Source of the DNA: Lachnospiraceae bacterium UBA3850
GTDB taxonomy: Bacteria; Bacillota; Clostridia; Lachnospirales; Lachnospiraceae
Assembly (NCBI GenBank): GCA_002392655.1
Contig: DGHK01000061.1
Coordinates: 1-60,396, forward strand
DNA length: 60,396 nt
Reading direction: 5' to 3'
This document shows positions 44,323 to 52,953 of the stretch, piece after piece. Positions within the stretch are counted from its first letter, which is position 1; each line of letters starts with the position of its first letter. A program made the position numbers and the translations under genes. The notes beneath the pieces were generated by a model. It saw only the letters and a list, made by a program, of their open reading frames with translations, had not been told where the DNA came from and did not search any database.

Positions 44323-44709
44323 ATGGGAATGGTACTTGAAGGTCAGGCAGCTGCAACTGGTGCAGGTGGCGGCGGAATGATGATACTTATCATCTATATT
44401 CTTTTCTTTGTTGCGATGATATATTTCCTTTTTGTAAGACCATCAAAGAAGCAGCAGGCTCAGCAGCAGGAGCTTATGAACAAAATTAAGCCGGGTGACT
44501 CAGTAATGACAACCAGTGGTTTCTACGGAACAGTTATTGGTATGGAGGATGATACAGTTATCGTTGAGTTCGGTAATAACAAGAACTGTCGTATACCTAT
44601 GCACAAGAAGGCAATTGCTGATGTTGAAAGCGCTGATGCTGTTTATGAAGAAGCAGAAGAAAAGAACGAGGATAGTGCTGAAGAGACAAAAGCAGGAAAG
44701 AAAAAGTAA
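44323..44709 (+). CDS. yajC: Preprotein translocase subunit YajC
   Basis: A 128-residue bitopic protein of the Sec accessory complex. One membrane helix (about 17-38, MMILIIYILFFVAMIYFLFV) is followed by the RPSKKQQAQQQELMNKIKPGDSVMTTSGFYGTVIG motif typical of YajC, then an acidic C-terminal tail. The perfect AAGGAGG ribosome site precedes ATG 44323. Its pairing after tgt is the common tgt-yajC order. The next gene starts three bases after the stop. Confidence 0.95.
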   Translation: MGMVLEGQAAATGAGGGGMMILIIYILFFVAMIYFLFVRPSKKQQAQQQELMNKIKPGDSVMTTSGFYGTVIGMEDDTVIVEFGNNKNCRIPMHKKAIADVESADAVYEEAEEKNEDSAEETKAGKKK

Positions 44710-44711
44710 TT

Positions 44712-45473
44712 ATGAAAAAGAAGATTTCTGCAATATTTATATGTATGATGATCATATCTCTTGTATCCGGATGTGGAAAAGAGGAAGAGCCTTATTCATC
44801 GCCTAACTTTTCCGATAAGTCTCCTCACGAGGCTACAGAAACGGAGGCAACTGAAACAGACGCAAGCTTAACTGATGCACTGATGATAGCGAGCTTCACA
44901 GATGCTACGATGTCAGATGCCAGTGCAACGGATGCTGTGCCTGCGTCTCTTACTGATGCCCTTCCGATGGGTGTATATGAGAATAATACTTATTATAATG
45001 GACTTGCAGAATTCAAGATTACTGTTGATGGCGAGAATTGGAAGCTTTACGATTATGTGGAGGTAGCTTCCGCAACAGGTGCTACTCCGGATTATGTTTC
45101 AAATCTGTGGTATGGTTATACCTCACCTTTTGAAGAGGATACGACCTATGCTGCAATAGCTTCAAATAAGCAGTCCGGTTCGACTATCATAGTTTCTTAT
45201 ATAAGCCCTACCAGCTACAATATGCCAGATTATTCAGCAAAGGATTATCTGGGAATGGTTGCTGACAGATATGAGGATGTAAATGTAAGAACTGTAACCT
45301 TCCTTGCTCAGACTTATGAGTGCATCGATATTCCTCAGGAACAAACAGGTATCGGAAGGCGAGTTCAGTTTGCCATAGATCGAGGTGGAATGATCATACT
45401 TATTACATTTACAATCTACGAAGGATCTTCTATTGAAGAAGCTGTAGGACTTTTAAAACCTTTGTATTATTAG
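44712..45473 (+). CDS. Lipoprotein with Thr/Asp/Ala low-complexity linker
   Basis: A 253-residue secreted lipoprotein. The signal peptide ends in the lipobox LVSG-C, with the lipidated cysteine at residue 21; it is a substrate for Lgt at 5310. Residues 38-85 form a low-complexity spacer with repeated TDA/SDA units (EATETDASLTDA, SDASATDAV). The remaining 165 residues (from about YNGLAEFKITVDGENW) form a globular domain I do not recognise. It starts two bases after yajC and has no own promoter, so it is translated from the yajC transcript. Such spacers probably hold the domain away from the membrane. Confidence 0.8.
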   Translation: MKKKISAIFICMMIISLVSGCGKEEEPYSSPNFSDKSPHEATETEATETDASLTDALMIASFTDATMSDASATDAVPASLTDALPMGVYENNTYYNGLAEFKITVDGENWKLYDYVEVASATGATPDYVSNLWYGYTSPFEEDTTYAAIASNKQSGSTIIVSYISPTSYNMPDYSAKDYLGMVADRYEDVNVRTVTFLAQTYECIDIPQEQTGIGRRVQFAIDRGGMIILITFTIYEGSSIEEAVGLLKPLYY

Positions 45474-45490
45474 CATATTGATATTTATTG

Positions 45491-45512
45491 ACCGGGGCAG
45501 TTTTGCTCCGGT
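45491..45512 (+). terminator. Terminator after the lipoprotein
   Basis: ACCGGGGCA (45491-45499) pairs with TGCTCCGGT (45504-45512) with one wobble and a 4-base loop, then TATTTAAAAG. The stem is strong but the T-run is short. Confidence 0.65.
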
Positions 45513-45534
45513 TATTTAAAAGTAAGATGCAGTT

Positions 45535-46434
45535 ATGGAGAATGAAAATAAATCGAATAACTCAATAAAAGGAATCGTCCATATAATTTTTGCGGCTCTA
45601 TGTTTTTCGCTGATGACCCTTTTTCTGAAGCTTGCGGGAGATCTTCCGGTTATGGAGAAAGCATTCTTCAGAAATATAGTCGCATTTCTTATTACGGCAA
45701 TTCTTCTATTCAGAAGTGAGGATAAGTTTAAGATAAAGAAACAAAGCTGGAGAGGAATTCTTCTTAGAAGTATTTTCGGTACTGCGGGGCTTATTGCAAA
45801 CTTCTGGGCTGTTGACAGGATAGGGCTTGCGGACTCAAATATGCTGAATAAGATGTCACCGTTTTTTGCTATGCTCATGTCTATATTTATACTTAAGGAG
45901 GAGCCTGATCGTCTTGAGTGGGGAGCTCTCATCATAGCATTTCTCGGAGTGATCTTTGTAGTAAAACCAAGTGGGGGGATGGCTAGTCTTCCTGCGTTTG
46001 TAGGTCTATTTGGGGGCTTTGCAGCAGGAACGGCTTATACATTTCTCAGAAAGGTTACTATGGGAGGAGAGAGAGGAGCGGTGGTTGTAATGTGCTTCTC
46101 ACTGTTTTCCACGATCGTGACGCTTCCTTTTCTGATATTCGGTTATGAGCCTATGTCACTGAAACAGCTCATTTTTATGCTGTTAGCCGGAGTAGCGGCG
46201 ATGGGTGGTCAGATGAATATCACAGCCGCCTACACCTATGCGCCTGCAAAAGAAATCTCGATTTTTGATTATTCGCAGGTGCTTTTTGCGGCTTTATGGG
46301 GTATACTGTTTTTTGCAGAGCTTCCTGATTGGTACAGCGTCGCAGGATATGTTATAATAATTGGTGCAGGTATATTCAGATGGTATTATATACTGCATAT
46401 GAAAGATAAGAATAAGGAATTGAAAGATGCGTAA
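45535..46434 (+). CDS. EamA-family (DMT superfamily) transporter
   Basis: A 299-residue membrane protein with ten helices in two EamA halves. The first begins KGIVHIIFAALCFSLMTLFLKLAG, and the second near 145 begins LPAFVGLFGGFAAGTAYTFLRK. The family exports amino acids, nucleobases or other metabolites; the substrate cannot be read. The ribosome site is weak. It overlaps the next gene by eight bases, so the two may act together. Confidence 0.9.
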   Translation: MENENKSNNSIKGIVHIIFAALCFSLMTLFLKLAGDLPVMEKAFFRNIVAFLITAILLFRSEDKFKIKKQSWRGILLRSIFGTAGLIANFWAVDRIGLADSNMLNKMSPFFAMLMSIFILKEEPDRLEWGALIIAFLGVIFVVKPSGGMASLPAFVGLFGGFAAGTAYTFLRKVTMGGERGAVVVMCFSLFSTIVTLPFLIFGYEPMSLKQLIFMLLAGVAAMGGQMNITAAYTYAPAKEISIFDYSQVLFAALWGILFFAELPDWYSVAGYVIIIGAGIFRWYYILHMKDKNKELKDA

Positions 46435-47152
46435 TAGGGGTCGTGTAATTAAAAATATGCTGATGGGAATGGTAGGTGTCTGCATATGCATAGCAGCTAC
46501 ATGGGTTTCCTCACTATATGGAAAAGGGAATGTAACTAATGGATATATCCAGAGTAACTGGCCCAAGATGTCATTTTTCAGATTCGAATTATCGATAATA
46601 ATGTCATCCATAGGAATCACTCTTTACTATGTCGGAATTAATGAATACATCAAGGTCCTCAAGACTACGAGGCGTAGGAGGGGGTATTTTGATAACAGGA
46701 TGACCAAGCTATTCGAGATAGGAGCAATCGCAGGTCTTATCTCATACCTGTTTATACAGGGCTGTTTCATAATGATGGCGCTCACATATAAGCAGCTTTA
46801 TACGACAAGTCTTATGGGAGCTGATCTGATATCAGTTACTGAGGGAACATTCTATTATGTCGCAATCCCGGTATTTGCTTTCTATGTCATATCAGTTGCG
46901 GCAGTCTCCATTCCGTATATGTACTATACTTATATCGGAAGACTCAAGATTCCGAAGCTTTTTATCCTCTTCAATCCACTGGTCTTCTTGGGAATCGGAG
47001 AGCTTTTGAAGCTTACGAAGAATCATTATGTGATAGATTTTGCGTCAGCATCAGTACTTTTCGGCTTCCTGCTCATGATGGCGGCCGGAACCATACACGT
47101 ATCCAAGATGCCGGATGACAAGAGAGAACGAAGACGTAGAGTAGATGACTGA
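46427..47152 (+). CDS. Unidentified polytopic membrane protein
   Basis: A 241-residue protein with about six membrane helices (about 12-30, 46-68, 98-120, 143-168, 182-200, 206-225) and a strongly basic C-terminus (KRERRRRVDD). A cytoplasmic basic loop KVLKTTRRRRGYF lies near 76-88. I do not recognise the family. It overlaps the EamA transporter and precedes exoA by 20 bases. It could be part of a transport or signalling complex with its upstream neighbour, but only the overlap supports this. Confidence 0.65.
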   Translation: MRNRGRVIKNMLMGMVGVCICIAATWVSSLYGKGNVTNGYIQSNWPKMSFFRFELSIIMSSIGITLYYVGINEYIKVLKTTRRRRGYFDNRMTKLFEIGAIAGLISYLFIQGCFIMMALTYKQLYTTSLMGADLISVTEGTFYYVAIPVFAFYVISVAAVSIPYMYYTYIGRLKIPKLFILFNPLVFLGIGELLKLTKNHYVIDFASASVLFGFLLMMAAGTIHVSKMPDDKRERRRRVDD

Positions 47153-47172
47153 TCGGACCTGAGGAGATGATT

Positions 47173-47928
47173 ATGAGATACGTATCATGGAATGTAAATG
47201 GAATAAGAGCATGTGTTACAAAGGGCTTCAAGGAGTCTTTTGATATGTTGGATGCTGACATTTTCGCGATTCAGGAAAGCAAGATGCAGAAGGATCAGAT
47301 AAGGCTTGAACTGGATGGGTATCATCAGTACTGGAATTTTGCAGTAAAAAAGGGTTATTCAGGTACTGCGATTTTTACCAGGGAAGAACCGCTCTCGGTT
47401 GTTTATGGTCTGGGAATCGAGGAACATGATCAGGAAGGACGTATGATAACTCTTGAGTTTGATAAGTTCTACTTTATATGTGTATATGTTCCGAATTCGC
47501 AGGAGGAGCTGAAGAGGCTTGAATACCGAATGAAGTGGGAGGATGATTTCAGAGCCTTCGTAAGTGAGCTCGATAAGAAGAAGCCTGTTATTATCTGTGG
47601 TGATATGAATGTGGCTCATGAGAATATCGATCTCAAGAATCCTTCCTCAAATCATCACAATCCCGGATTTACAGATGATGAGAGAGAGAAGCTTGGTAAG
47701 CTTCTGGATGCCGGTTTTGTAGACAGCTTCCGTTATAAATATCCGGATCTGGAGGGGGCTTATTCCTGGTGGTCTTACAGGTTTAATTCCAGAGCAAGAA
47801 ATGCAGGATGGCGTATCGACTATTTTCTTGTATCAAACCGCCTCTCAGACAAGATAAAGGATGCGAAGATACATAGCGAGGTTTTCGGCTCGGATCATTG
47901 TCCGATAGAGCTTGAACTAGATATATAA
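47173..47928 (+). CDS. exoA: Exodeoxyribonuclease III (ExoA/Xth)
   Basis: A 251-residue Mg-dependent AP endonuclease/3'-exonuclease for base-excision repair. The N-terminal VSWNVNGIRAC (residues 4-14), IFAIQESKM near 31-39 (metal-binding Glu), GDMNVAHENID near 143-153, and C-terminal WRIDYFLVS...FGSDHCPIELEL (catalytic Asp and His) are all intact. ATG 47173 follows GAGGAG by six bases; the ATG at 47167 adds only two codons. Confidence 0.95.
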   Translation: MRYVSWNVNGIRACVTKGFKESFDMLDADIFAIQESKMQKDQIRLELDGYHQYWNFAVKKGYSGTAIFTREEPLSVVYGLGIEEHDQEGRMITLEFDKFYFICVYVPNSQEELKRLEYRMKWEDDFRAFVSELDKKKPVIICGDMNVAHENIDLKNPSSNHHNPGFTDDEREKLGKLLDAGFVDSFRYKYPDLEGAYSWWSYRFNSRARNAGWRIDYFLVSNRLSDKIKDAKIHSEVFGSDHCPIELELDI

Positions 47929-47947
47929 AAATAATAACAGAAAAAAC

Positions 47948-47976
47948 TTGATAAAAAAAACTCATAATGTTATAGT
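47948..47976 (+). promoter_or_regulatory. Promoter of the acyl-CoA synthetase gene
   Basis: TTGATA at 47948-47953, a 17-base spacer and TATAGT at 47971-47976. The expected start near 47983 falls inside the left arm of the following hairpin. Confidence 0.55.
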
Positions 47977-47978
47977 AT

Positions 47979-48020
47979 CCTCAATATGTAGTTTTCAAAA
48001 CTACGTGTTGAGGTTTTGTT
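47979..48020. terminator. 17-bp hairpin overlapping the transcription start region
   Basis: CCTCAATATGTAGTTTT (47979-47995) pairs fully with AAAACTACGTGTTGAGG (47997-48013), including two wobbles, followed by TTTTGTTTT. It can terminate the exoA transcript. Because it begins 3 bases after the -10 of the next promoter it could also be an operator, or a 5'-end structure of the acyl-CoA synthetase mRNA. Confidence 0.7.
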
Positions 48021-48075
48021 TTGTGATACAAATATTGTTTATATAAAATGTGATTGAAAAGAGTGTAAGTAATAG

Positions 48076-49770
48076 ATGAGTAGTGAGATAAATGAAAACA
48101 AATTTAAACCTGTTCCCGGAATAGCAGGCAGATATATATCTACCATTGAGGATGAAAACGGACTTCTGAAGGAGATACAGTATCATGATACTGATACGTT
48201 CAATTTCGGATTTGATGTGGTTGATGTATTGGCAGATAAATGTCCTGACAAGACTGCTATGATGCATATATCCAAGGCCGGAAAGCAGCGCAGAATCACA
48301 TTTAAGGATATGATGTACTATTCAAACAAATCTGCAAATTATCTCCAGTATCTGGGAATAAAGAAGGGTGATAAGGTTCTTCTTATTCTTAAGAGACATT
48401 ATCAGTTCTGGTTTGCGCTTCTTGCGCTTCACAAGATAGGAGCAATAGCAGTTCCGTGTTCGTACCTTCTTACTAAGAAGGATTTTGAGTACAGACTGAA
48501 GGCCGGATCCATCAGTGCAGTTATATGTACCGCTGACGGAGATGTTTCTGAGGAGTTTGATAAGGCAGCCAGGAACTATACAGGTCTTAAGGCGAAGATG
48601 CTTGTCGGCGGTTCAAAGGATGGATGGTATAAGGTTAACAGAGACGTCAGATTCTTCTCACCGCTTTTTAAGCGTCCGGTAAACGCAGCTTGTGGTAATG
48701 ATACAGCTCTTATGTTCTTTACCTCCGGAACTACTTCTTATCCGAAGATGGCAGCACACAGCCACAAATATCCTCTTGCTCACTATATTACGGCTAAGTA
48801 CTGGCATCAGGTAGAAAGTGATGGATTACATTTTACCATAAGTGATACAGGCTGGGGCAAGGCTCTTTGGGGTAAGATATACGGACAGTGGCTCGCTGAA
48901 GCTCCGATTTTCACTTATGATTATAATGAGTTTTTTGCTAAAGAGATTCTCTCACTTATGGAGAAGTATCATATAACTAGCTTCTGTGCACCGCCTACAG
49001 TATTCAGGATGCTTGTGCATATAGATATGACGAAGTTTGACTTGTCGCATCTGCACCATGTATCGACCGCGGGTGAGGCACTTAACCCTGAGGTGTATGA
49101 GAAATTTTACAGGGCTACGGGGCTCAAGATTATGGAGGGCTTCGGACAGACAGAGACTACACTGGTTGCTGCAAACCTGAAGGGTATGGAGCCGAAACCG
49201 GGTTCAATGGGCAAACCGAGTCCACTCTACGAAGTAAAGCTCATGAATGATCTGGGACACGAGGTTAAACAGGGTGATGTCGGAGAGATATGTATCCGCG
49301 TTACTGAGGAGAATCAGCTGGGACTCTTCCTCGGCTATTATCTGGACGAAGAGAAAACAGCTTCAGTTTTATATGATGGATATTATCACACGGGAGATAC
49401 AGCATATCAGGATGAAGACGGTTATATGTGGTACGTCGGAAGAAGAGATGATATCATAAAGTCTGCCGGCTTCAGGGTTGGACCTTTTGAGATTGAAAAT
49501 GAGATCATGAAGCTTCCGTATGTTATGGAATGTGCAGTGACGAGCGTGCCGGACAAGGTCAGAGGTCAGGCGATTAAGGCTTCGATAGTTCTGTCAAAGG
49601 GTGTCGAGGTAAATGAAAAACTGAAGAAGGAAACTATGAAATATCTGAAGAACAATCTCGCTTCATATAAAAGACCGAAGTTTTTGGATTTTGTCGCAGA
49701 GCTTCCGAAGACTACAAGCGGTAAGGTGAGAAGGGCAGAGATCAAAGCTAAGGATTGGGATAAAAAATAA
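48076..49770 (+). CDS. Acyl-CoA synthetase (AMP-binding, medium-chain type)
   Basis: A 564-residue ANL-superfamily ligase that activates a carboxylic acid with ATP and joins it to CoA. The P-loop is MFFTSGTTSYPK near 216-227; GFGQTETT near 355; YHTGDTAYQDEDGYMWYVGRRDD near 436-458; the C-terminal catalytic lysine is in TTSGKVRR near 548-555. The overall layout (HxxDTGWGKALWG) resembles medium-chain (ACSM-like) synthetases. It lies just before the fab operon but has its own promoter and terminator. It may feed exogenous fatty acids into phospholipid. Confidence 0.9.
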   Translation: MSSEINENKFKPVPGIAGRYISTIEDENGLLKEIQYHDTDTFNFGFDVVDVLADKCPDKTAMMHISKAGKQRRITFKDMMYYSNKSANYLQYLGIKKGDKVLLILKRHYQFWFALLALHKIGAIAVPCSYLLTKKDFEYRLKAGSISAVICTADGDVSEEFDKAARNYTGLKAKMLVGGSKDGWYKVNRDVRFFSPLFKRPVNAACGNDTALMFFTSGTTSYPKMAAHSHKYPLAHYITAKYWHQVESDGLHFTISDTGWGKALWGKIYGQWLAEAPIFTYDYNEFFAKEILSLMEKYHITSFCAPPTVFRMLVHIDMTKFDLSHLHHVSTAGEALNPEVYEKFYRATGLKIMEGFGQTETTLVAANLKGMEPKPGSMGKPSPLYEVKLMNDLGHEVKQGDVGEICIRVTEENQLGLFLGYYLDEEKTASVLYDGYYHTGDTAYQDEDGYMWYVGRRDDIIKSAGFRVGPFEIENEIMKLPYVMECAVTSVPDKVRGQAIKASIVLSKGVEVNEKLKKETMKYLKNNLASYKRPKFLDFVAELPKTTSGKVRRAEIKAKDWDKK

Positions 49771-49771
49771 G

Positions 49772-49792
49772 GAGGCTGAAAAGCCTCTTTAT
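49772..49792 (+). terminator. Terminator after the acyl-CoA synthetase
   Basis: GAGGCT (49772-49777) and AGCCTC (49782-49787) form a 6-bp stem around a GAAA tetraloop, followed by TTTATTTATTT. Confidence 0.75.
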
Positions 49793-49819
49793 TTATTTGG
49801 GAAATGCTTCAAAAAATAG

Positions 49820-49847
49820 TTGACATTCATATCATATGGACTATAAT
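49820..49847 (+). promoter_or_regulatory. Promoter of the fatty-acid operon
   Basis: A perfect TTGACA (49820-49825), 16-base spacer and perfect TATAAT (49842-49847): the strongest promoter seen in the window. The spacer contains the palindrome CATATCATATG (49828-49838), a good position for a repressor such as the MarR protein encoded at 57281. The leader to acpP is about 80 bases and AT-rich. Confidence 0.85.
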
Positions 49848-49931
49848 AGAAAAGGTTAAAAAATTTTAAATAAATTTTTTTAACAATCAATATGGCTTTT
49901 ATGCTAATAATTTTTAAAAGGAGACAAAAAA

Positions 49932-50156
49932 ATGTTTGATGAAATCAAGGCTGTAATTGCAGAAACACTTAGCGTAGATGAGGACAAGATCACTCTTGAG
50001 GCTTCTCTTACTGATGATCTCGGTGCTGATTCACTGGATGCTGTTGAGCTTGGCATGGCTATTGAGGATGCTATTGGTGTAGCTATCGCTGATGAGGATC
50101 TTCCAAACATCAAGACAGTTCAGGATCTCGTTGACTACGTAGAAGCACATAAGTAA
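49932..50156 (+). CDS. acpP: Acyl carrier protein
   Basis: A 74-residue acidic four-helix protein. The phosphopantetheine serine is Ser36 in [10 protein letters not shown], followed by the recognition helix II ([23 protein letters not shown]). It carries growing acyl chains for all Fab enzymes encoded downstream. AAAAGGAG precedes the ATG. First gene of the operon; accD follows after 32 bases. Confidence 0.97.
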   Translation: MFDEIKAVIAETLSVDEDKITLEASLTDDLGADSLDAVELGMAIEDAIGVAIADEDLPNIKTVQDLVDYVEAHK

Positions 50157-50188
50157 ACAAAAGAAAAACTCGTTCGGAGGCGCAAATA

Positions 50189-51088
50189 ATGAAGCTTTTT
50201 AGTAAGCGAAGTCAGTCTGCTGACAGTAGCAATACTGTAAAAGACGACATTGAACTGGTGGAATCTGAAAACGAGGAATTAGATGATGATACTAACTCGG
50301 AGCAGGTGTTTACCTGCTCCGATTGTGGTGTCAGTACATCGTTATCAGAAATTAAAAGTAATTTATATGTATGTCCTAAATGCGGTAAGCATTCGAAAAT
50401 CTCTGCCAGAAGGAGAGTTAAGAATATAGCCGATGAGGGTACATTTAAAAAAATCAAAAGCAACGTTCCTTTTAAGAACCCACTGAATTTTCCTGATTAT
50501 GATGAGAAGATTAAGGGTCTACAGAAGAAGACAGGTCTTGATGAGGGTATCCTGTCGGGCGTATGCAAAATAGAGGGACATAAGACGGTACTGGCAGTTA
50601 TGGCCAGCGAATTTTTGATGGGGAGCATGGGAGTCGCAGTCGGTGAGATGGTTACCAGGACCTTCGAGTACGCTGACAAGATGAACCTTCCTGTCATTAT
50701 TTTTACTGCAAGTGGCGGAGCGCGTATGCAGGAGGGAATCCTCTCTCTGATGCAGATGGCAAAAACCTCGGCTGCTGTTCAGAAGTTCAGCAGACATGGA
50801 GGTCTATATATCTCGGTTCTGACACATCCTACTACGGGTGGAGTTAGTGCAAGCTTTGCGACTCTTGCGGATATTACTATCGCTGAGCCGGGAGCTCTTA
50901 TAGGTTTTGCCGGACCAAGAGTAATAGAACAGACTATAGGTCAGAAGCTTCCTGAAGGTTTCCAGAGAGCTGAGTATCTTGAGGATCATGGCTTTGTTGA
51001 TGGTATAGTCGCAAGAAAGGACATGAAGGCGAAGCTGGCACAGATACTGAGGCTTCATGAGAACAGGAGGGTATCATGGCAACGATAA
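50189..51088 (+). CDS. accD: Acetyl-CoA carboxylase carboxyltransferase subunit beta
   Basis: A 299-residue carboxyltransferase half. A variable acidic N-terminal stretch (about 1-40) leads into a zinc ribbon CSDCG...CPKCGKHS near 43-67, then a crotonase-fold core with MASEFLMGSMGVAVGE near 131-146 and FTASGGARMQEGILSLMQMAKT near 171-192, the oxyanion-forming region. It pairs with AccA, whose gene overlaps its end by 13 bases. CGGAGG precedes the ATG. The biotin carrier and carboxylase genes (accB, accC) are not in the window. Confidence 0.96.
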   Translation: MKLFSKRSQSADSSNTVKDDIELVESENEELDDDTNSEQVFTCSDCGVSTSLSEIKSNLYVCPKCGKHSKISARRRVKNIADEGTFKKIKSNVPFKNPLNFPDYDEKIKGLQKKTGLDEGILSGVCKIEGHKTVLAVMASEFLMGSMGVAVGEMVTRTFEYADKMNLPVIIFTASGGARMQEGILSLMQMAKTSAAVQKFSRHGGLYISVLTHPTTGGVSASFATLADITIAEPGALIGFAGPRVIEQTIGQKLPEGFQRAEYLEDHGFVDGIVARKDMKAKLAQILRLHENRRVSWQR

Positions 51089-52017
51089 GAGAGATTGATG
51101 ACGAGCTCACTGTTCTTGAGGAAAAAATAGCAGAGTTCAAGGATGATATGAAGGATATAGAACAGCTGAGTGATCTGCATGCCCAGTATGACAAGACGGC
51201 TGAGATGGCTTCGGATCTGTCACCACATGACAGGGTATTTCTTGCCAGACATCCCAGAAGACCTAAGGTTGACGATTATATAGACGCACTTTTCGATGAC
51301 TTTTTCGTTCAGAAGGGTGACGTGCTGAATAAGGATGATAAGAGCATACTTGGCGGTATAGCTACATTTCACGGTGTTCCCGTGACAGTTCTCGGTCATA
51401 GAAAGGGCAGAGATTTAAATGAGAATCTCGAGTTCAATTTCGGTATGCCGGAGCCGGAGGGTTATCGAAAGGCTCTCAGAATAATGAAGCAGGCTGAGAA
51501 GTTCGGACGTCCTATAATTACATTTATTGATACACCGGGGGCTTATCCGGGACTTGATGCAGAGGCGCATGGACAGAGTCAGGCAATATCGAGAAATCTG
51601 GCTGAGATGAGTGCGCTGAAGGTTCCTGTGATCGCTATAGTTACCGGTGAGGGAAGTAGCGGAGGAGCACTTGCCATTGGCGTTGCAAGCTCAGTATATA
51701 TGCTTGAAAATGCAATCTATTCCGTTCTTTCACCTGAGGGCTTTGCTTCCATACTCTGGAAGGATTCGACGAGAGCTGATGAGGCTTGTAAGCTTATGAA
51801 GCTTACATCTTTTGACTTAAAGGAGTACGGAGTTATCGAGGGCATAATCAGAGAACCTCTGGGAGGAGCTCATCATAACCCGAGTGTTGTCTACAGGGAG
51901 ATAGATGAGATGCTTGTGCGTGAACTGAGACGTTTCAAGGGTAAGTCAGGCTCTGAGATAGCAAGAGAACGTTATGAGAAATTCAGGAATATAGACTCTG
52001 TTGTTTATTCCATGTAG
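51076..52017 (+). CDS. accA: Acetyl-CoA carboxylase carboxyltransferase subunit alpha
   Basis: A 313-residue partner of AccD. A helical N-terminus (IREIDDELTVLEEKIAEF) is followed by the crotonase-fold core with FNFGMPEPEGYRKALR, FIDTPGAYPGLDAEAHGQ near 152-169 and TGEGSSGGALAIGVA near 194-208, the biotin-binding oxyanion glycines. It forms the A2B2 carboxyltransferase that makes malonyl-CoA for FabD. The start overlaps accD; AACAGGAGGG upstream is a strong ribosome site inside accD. Confidence 0.96.
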   Translation: MATIREIDDELTVLEEKIAEFKDDMKDIEQLSDLHAQYDKTAEMASDLSPHDRVFLARHPRRPKVDDYIDALFDDFFVQKGDVLNKDDKSILGGIATFHGVPVTVLGHRKGRDLNENLEFNFGMPEPEGYRKALRIMKQAEKFGRPIITFIDTPGAYPGLDAEAHGQSQAISRNLAEMSALKVPVIAIVTGEGSSGGALAIGVASSVYMLENAIYSVLSPEGFASILWKDSTRADEACKLMKLTSFDLKEYGVIEGIIREPLGGAHHNPSVVYREIDEMLVRELRRFKGKSGSEIARERYEKFRNIDSVVYSM

Positions 52018-52032
52018 ATGAAAGGATTAATT

Positions 52033-52953
52033 ATGATAAATGAGATGCTGGGGACTAAGTACCCCATAATCCAGGGAGGTATGGCTAATATCGCTCTCGG
52101 AAAGTTTGCAGCTGCGGTTTCAAATGCCGGAGGTCTCGGACTTATCGGATCGGGTGGATATGATGCAGCGAGGATAGAGCAGGAGATATATGATGCCAGA
52201 AAGGCAACAGATAAGCCATTCGGTGTGAACCTCATGCTTCTTAATCCTGATGTAGATAACATCGCAGACCTTCTTGTTAAGGAAAAAATAAAAATTATTA
52301 CTACCGGAGCAGGTACACCGGGTAAGTATATGGAAAAATGGAAAGAGATGGGTGCAATTGTTATTCCTGTCATTGCAAGCAGCGCGCTTGCACGCCGTGT
52401 TGAAAAGCAGGGAGCAGATGCAGTCATAGCAGAGGGCGGTGAAAGTGGTGGTCATGTCGGTGATATGACAACTATGGCGCTTGTTCCTCAGATTGTTGAC
52501 TGTGTGGATATTCCTGTTATCGCAGCAGGAGGTATCGCTGATGGAAGACAGTTCGCAGCTGCTATGTGCCTGGGAGCACAGGGAGTTCAGGTAGGAACAT
52601 GTCTCCTTGTCAGTGAGGAGTGCCCTGTTCATGATAATTATAAGCAGGAGCTTATTAAGGCAAAGGATAACAGTACTACCGTTACAGGTCGTTCTCTGAA
52701 TGCGCCTGTACGTATCATTAAGAATCAGATGGCTCGTGAGTATCTGAAGCTTGAATCGGAGGCTGCATCAAGAGAGGAGCTTGAACAGATAACTCTGGGA
52801 GGTCTCAGACGTGCTGTTTCTGATGGAGATATGAAGACAGGTTCAGTCATGGCCGGACAGGTCTGCGGACAGCTGAAGGAGGTTCGTCCTGTGGCTGACA
52901 TAATCAGTGATATATACGAAAGTGGAATGAGGTTATTAAGTAATGGGATTTAA
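52033..52953 (+). CDS. fabK: Enoyl-ACP reductase II (FMN-dependent) FabK
   Basis: A 306-residue FMN TIM-barrel. PIIQGGMANIALGKFAAAVSNAGGLGLIGSG (here only partly quoted from residues 10-40) opens the barrel; AEGGESGGHVGDM near 137-149 holds the catalytic His; AAGGIADGRQFAAAMCLGAQGVQVGT near 168-193 binds the FMN phosphate. It reduces enoyl-ACP in the last step of elongation and is the triclosan-resistant alternative to FabI. ATG 52033 is chosen because AAAGGA lies six bases upstream; ATG 52018 directly abuts the accA stop. It overlaps the next gene by eleven bases. Confidence 0.94.
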   Translation: MINEMLGTKYPIIQGGMANIALGKFAAAVSNAGGLGLIGSGGYDAARIEQEIYDARKATDKPFGVNLMLLNPDVDNIADLLVKEKIKIITTGAGTPGKYMEKWKEMGAIVIPVIASSALARRVEKQGADAVIAEGGESGGHVGDMTTMALVPQIVDCVDIPVIAAGGIADGRQFAAAMCLGAQGVQVGTCLLVSEECPVHDNYKQELIKAKDNSTTVTGRSLNAPVRIIKNQMAREYLKLESEAASREELEQITLGGLRRAVSDGDMKTGSVMAGQVCGQLKEVRPVADIISDIYESGMRLLSNGI

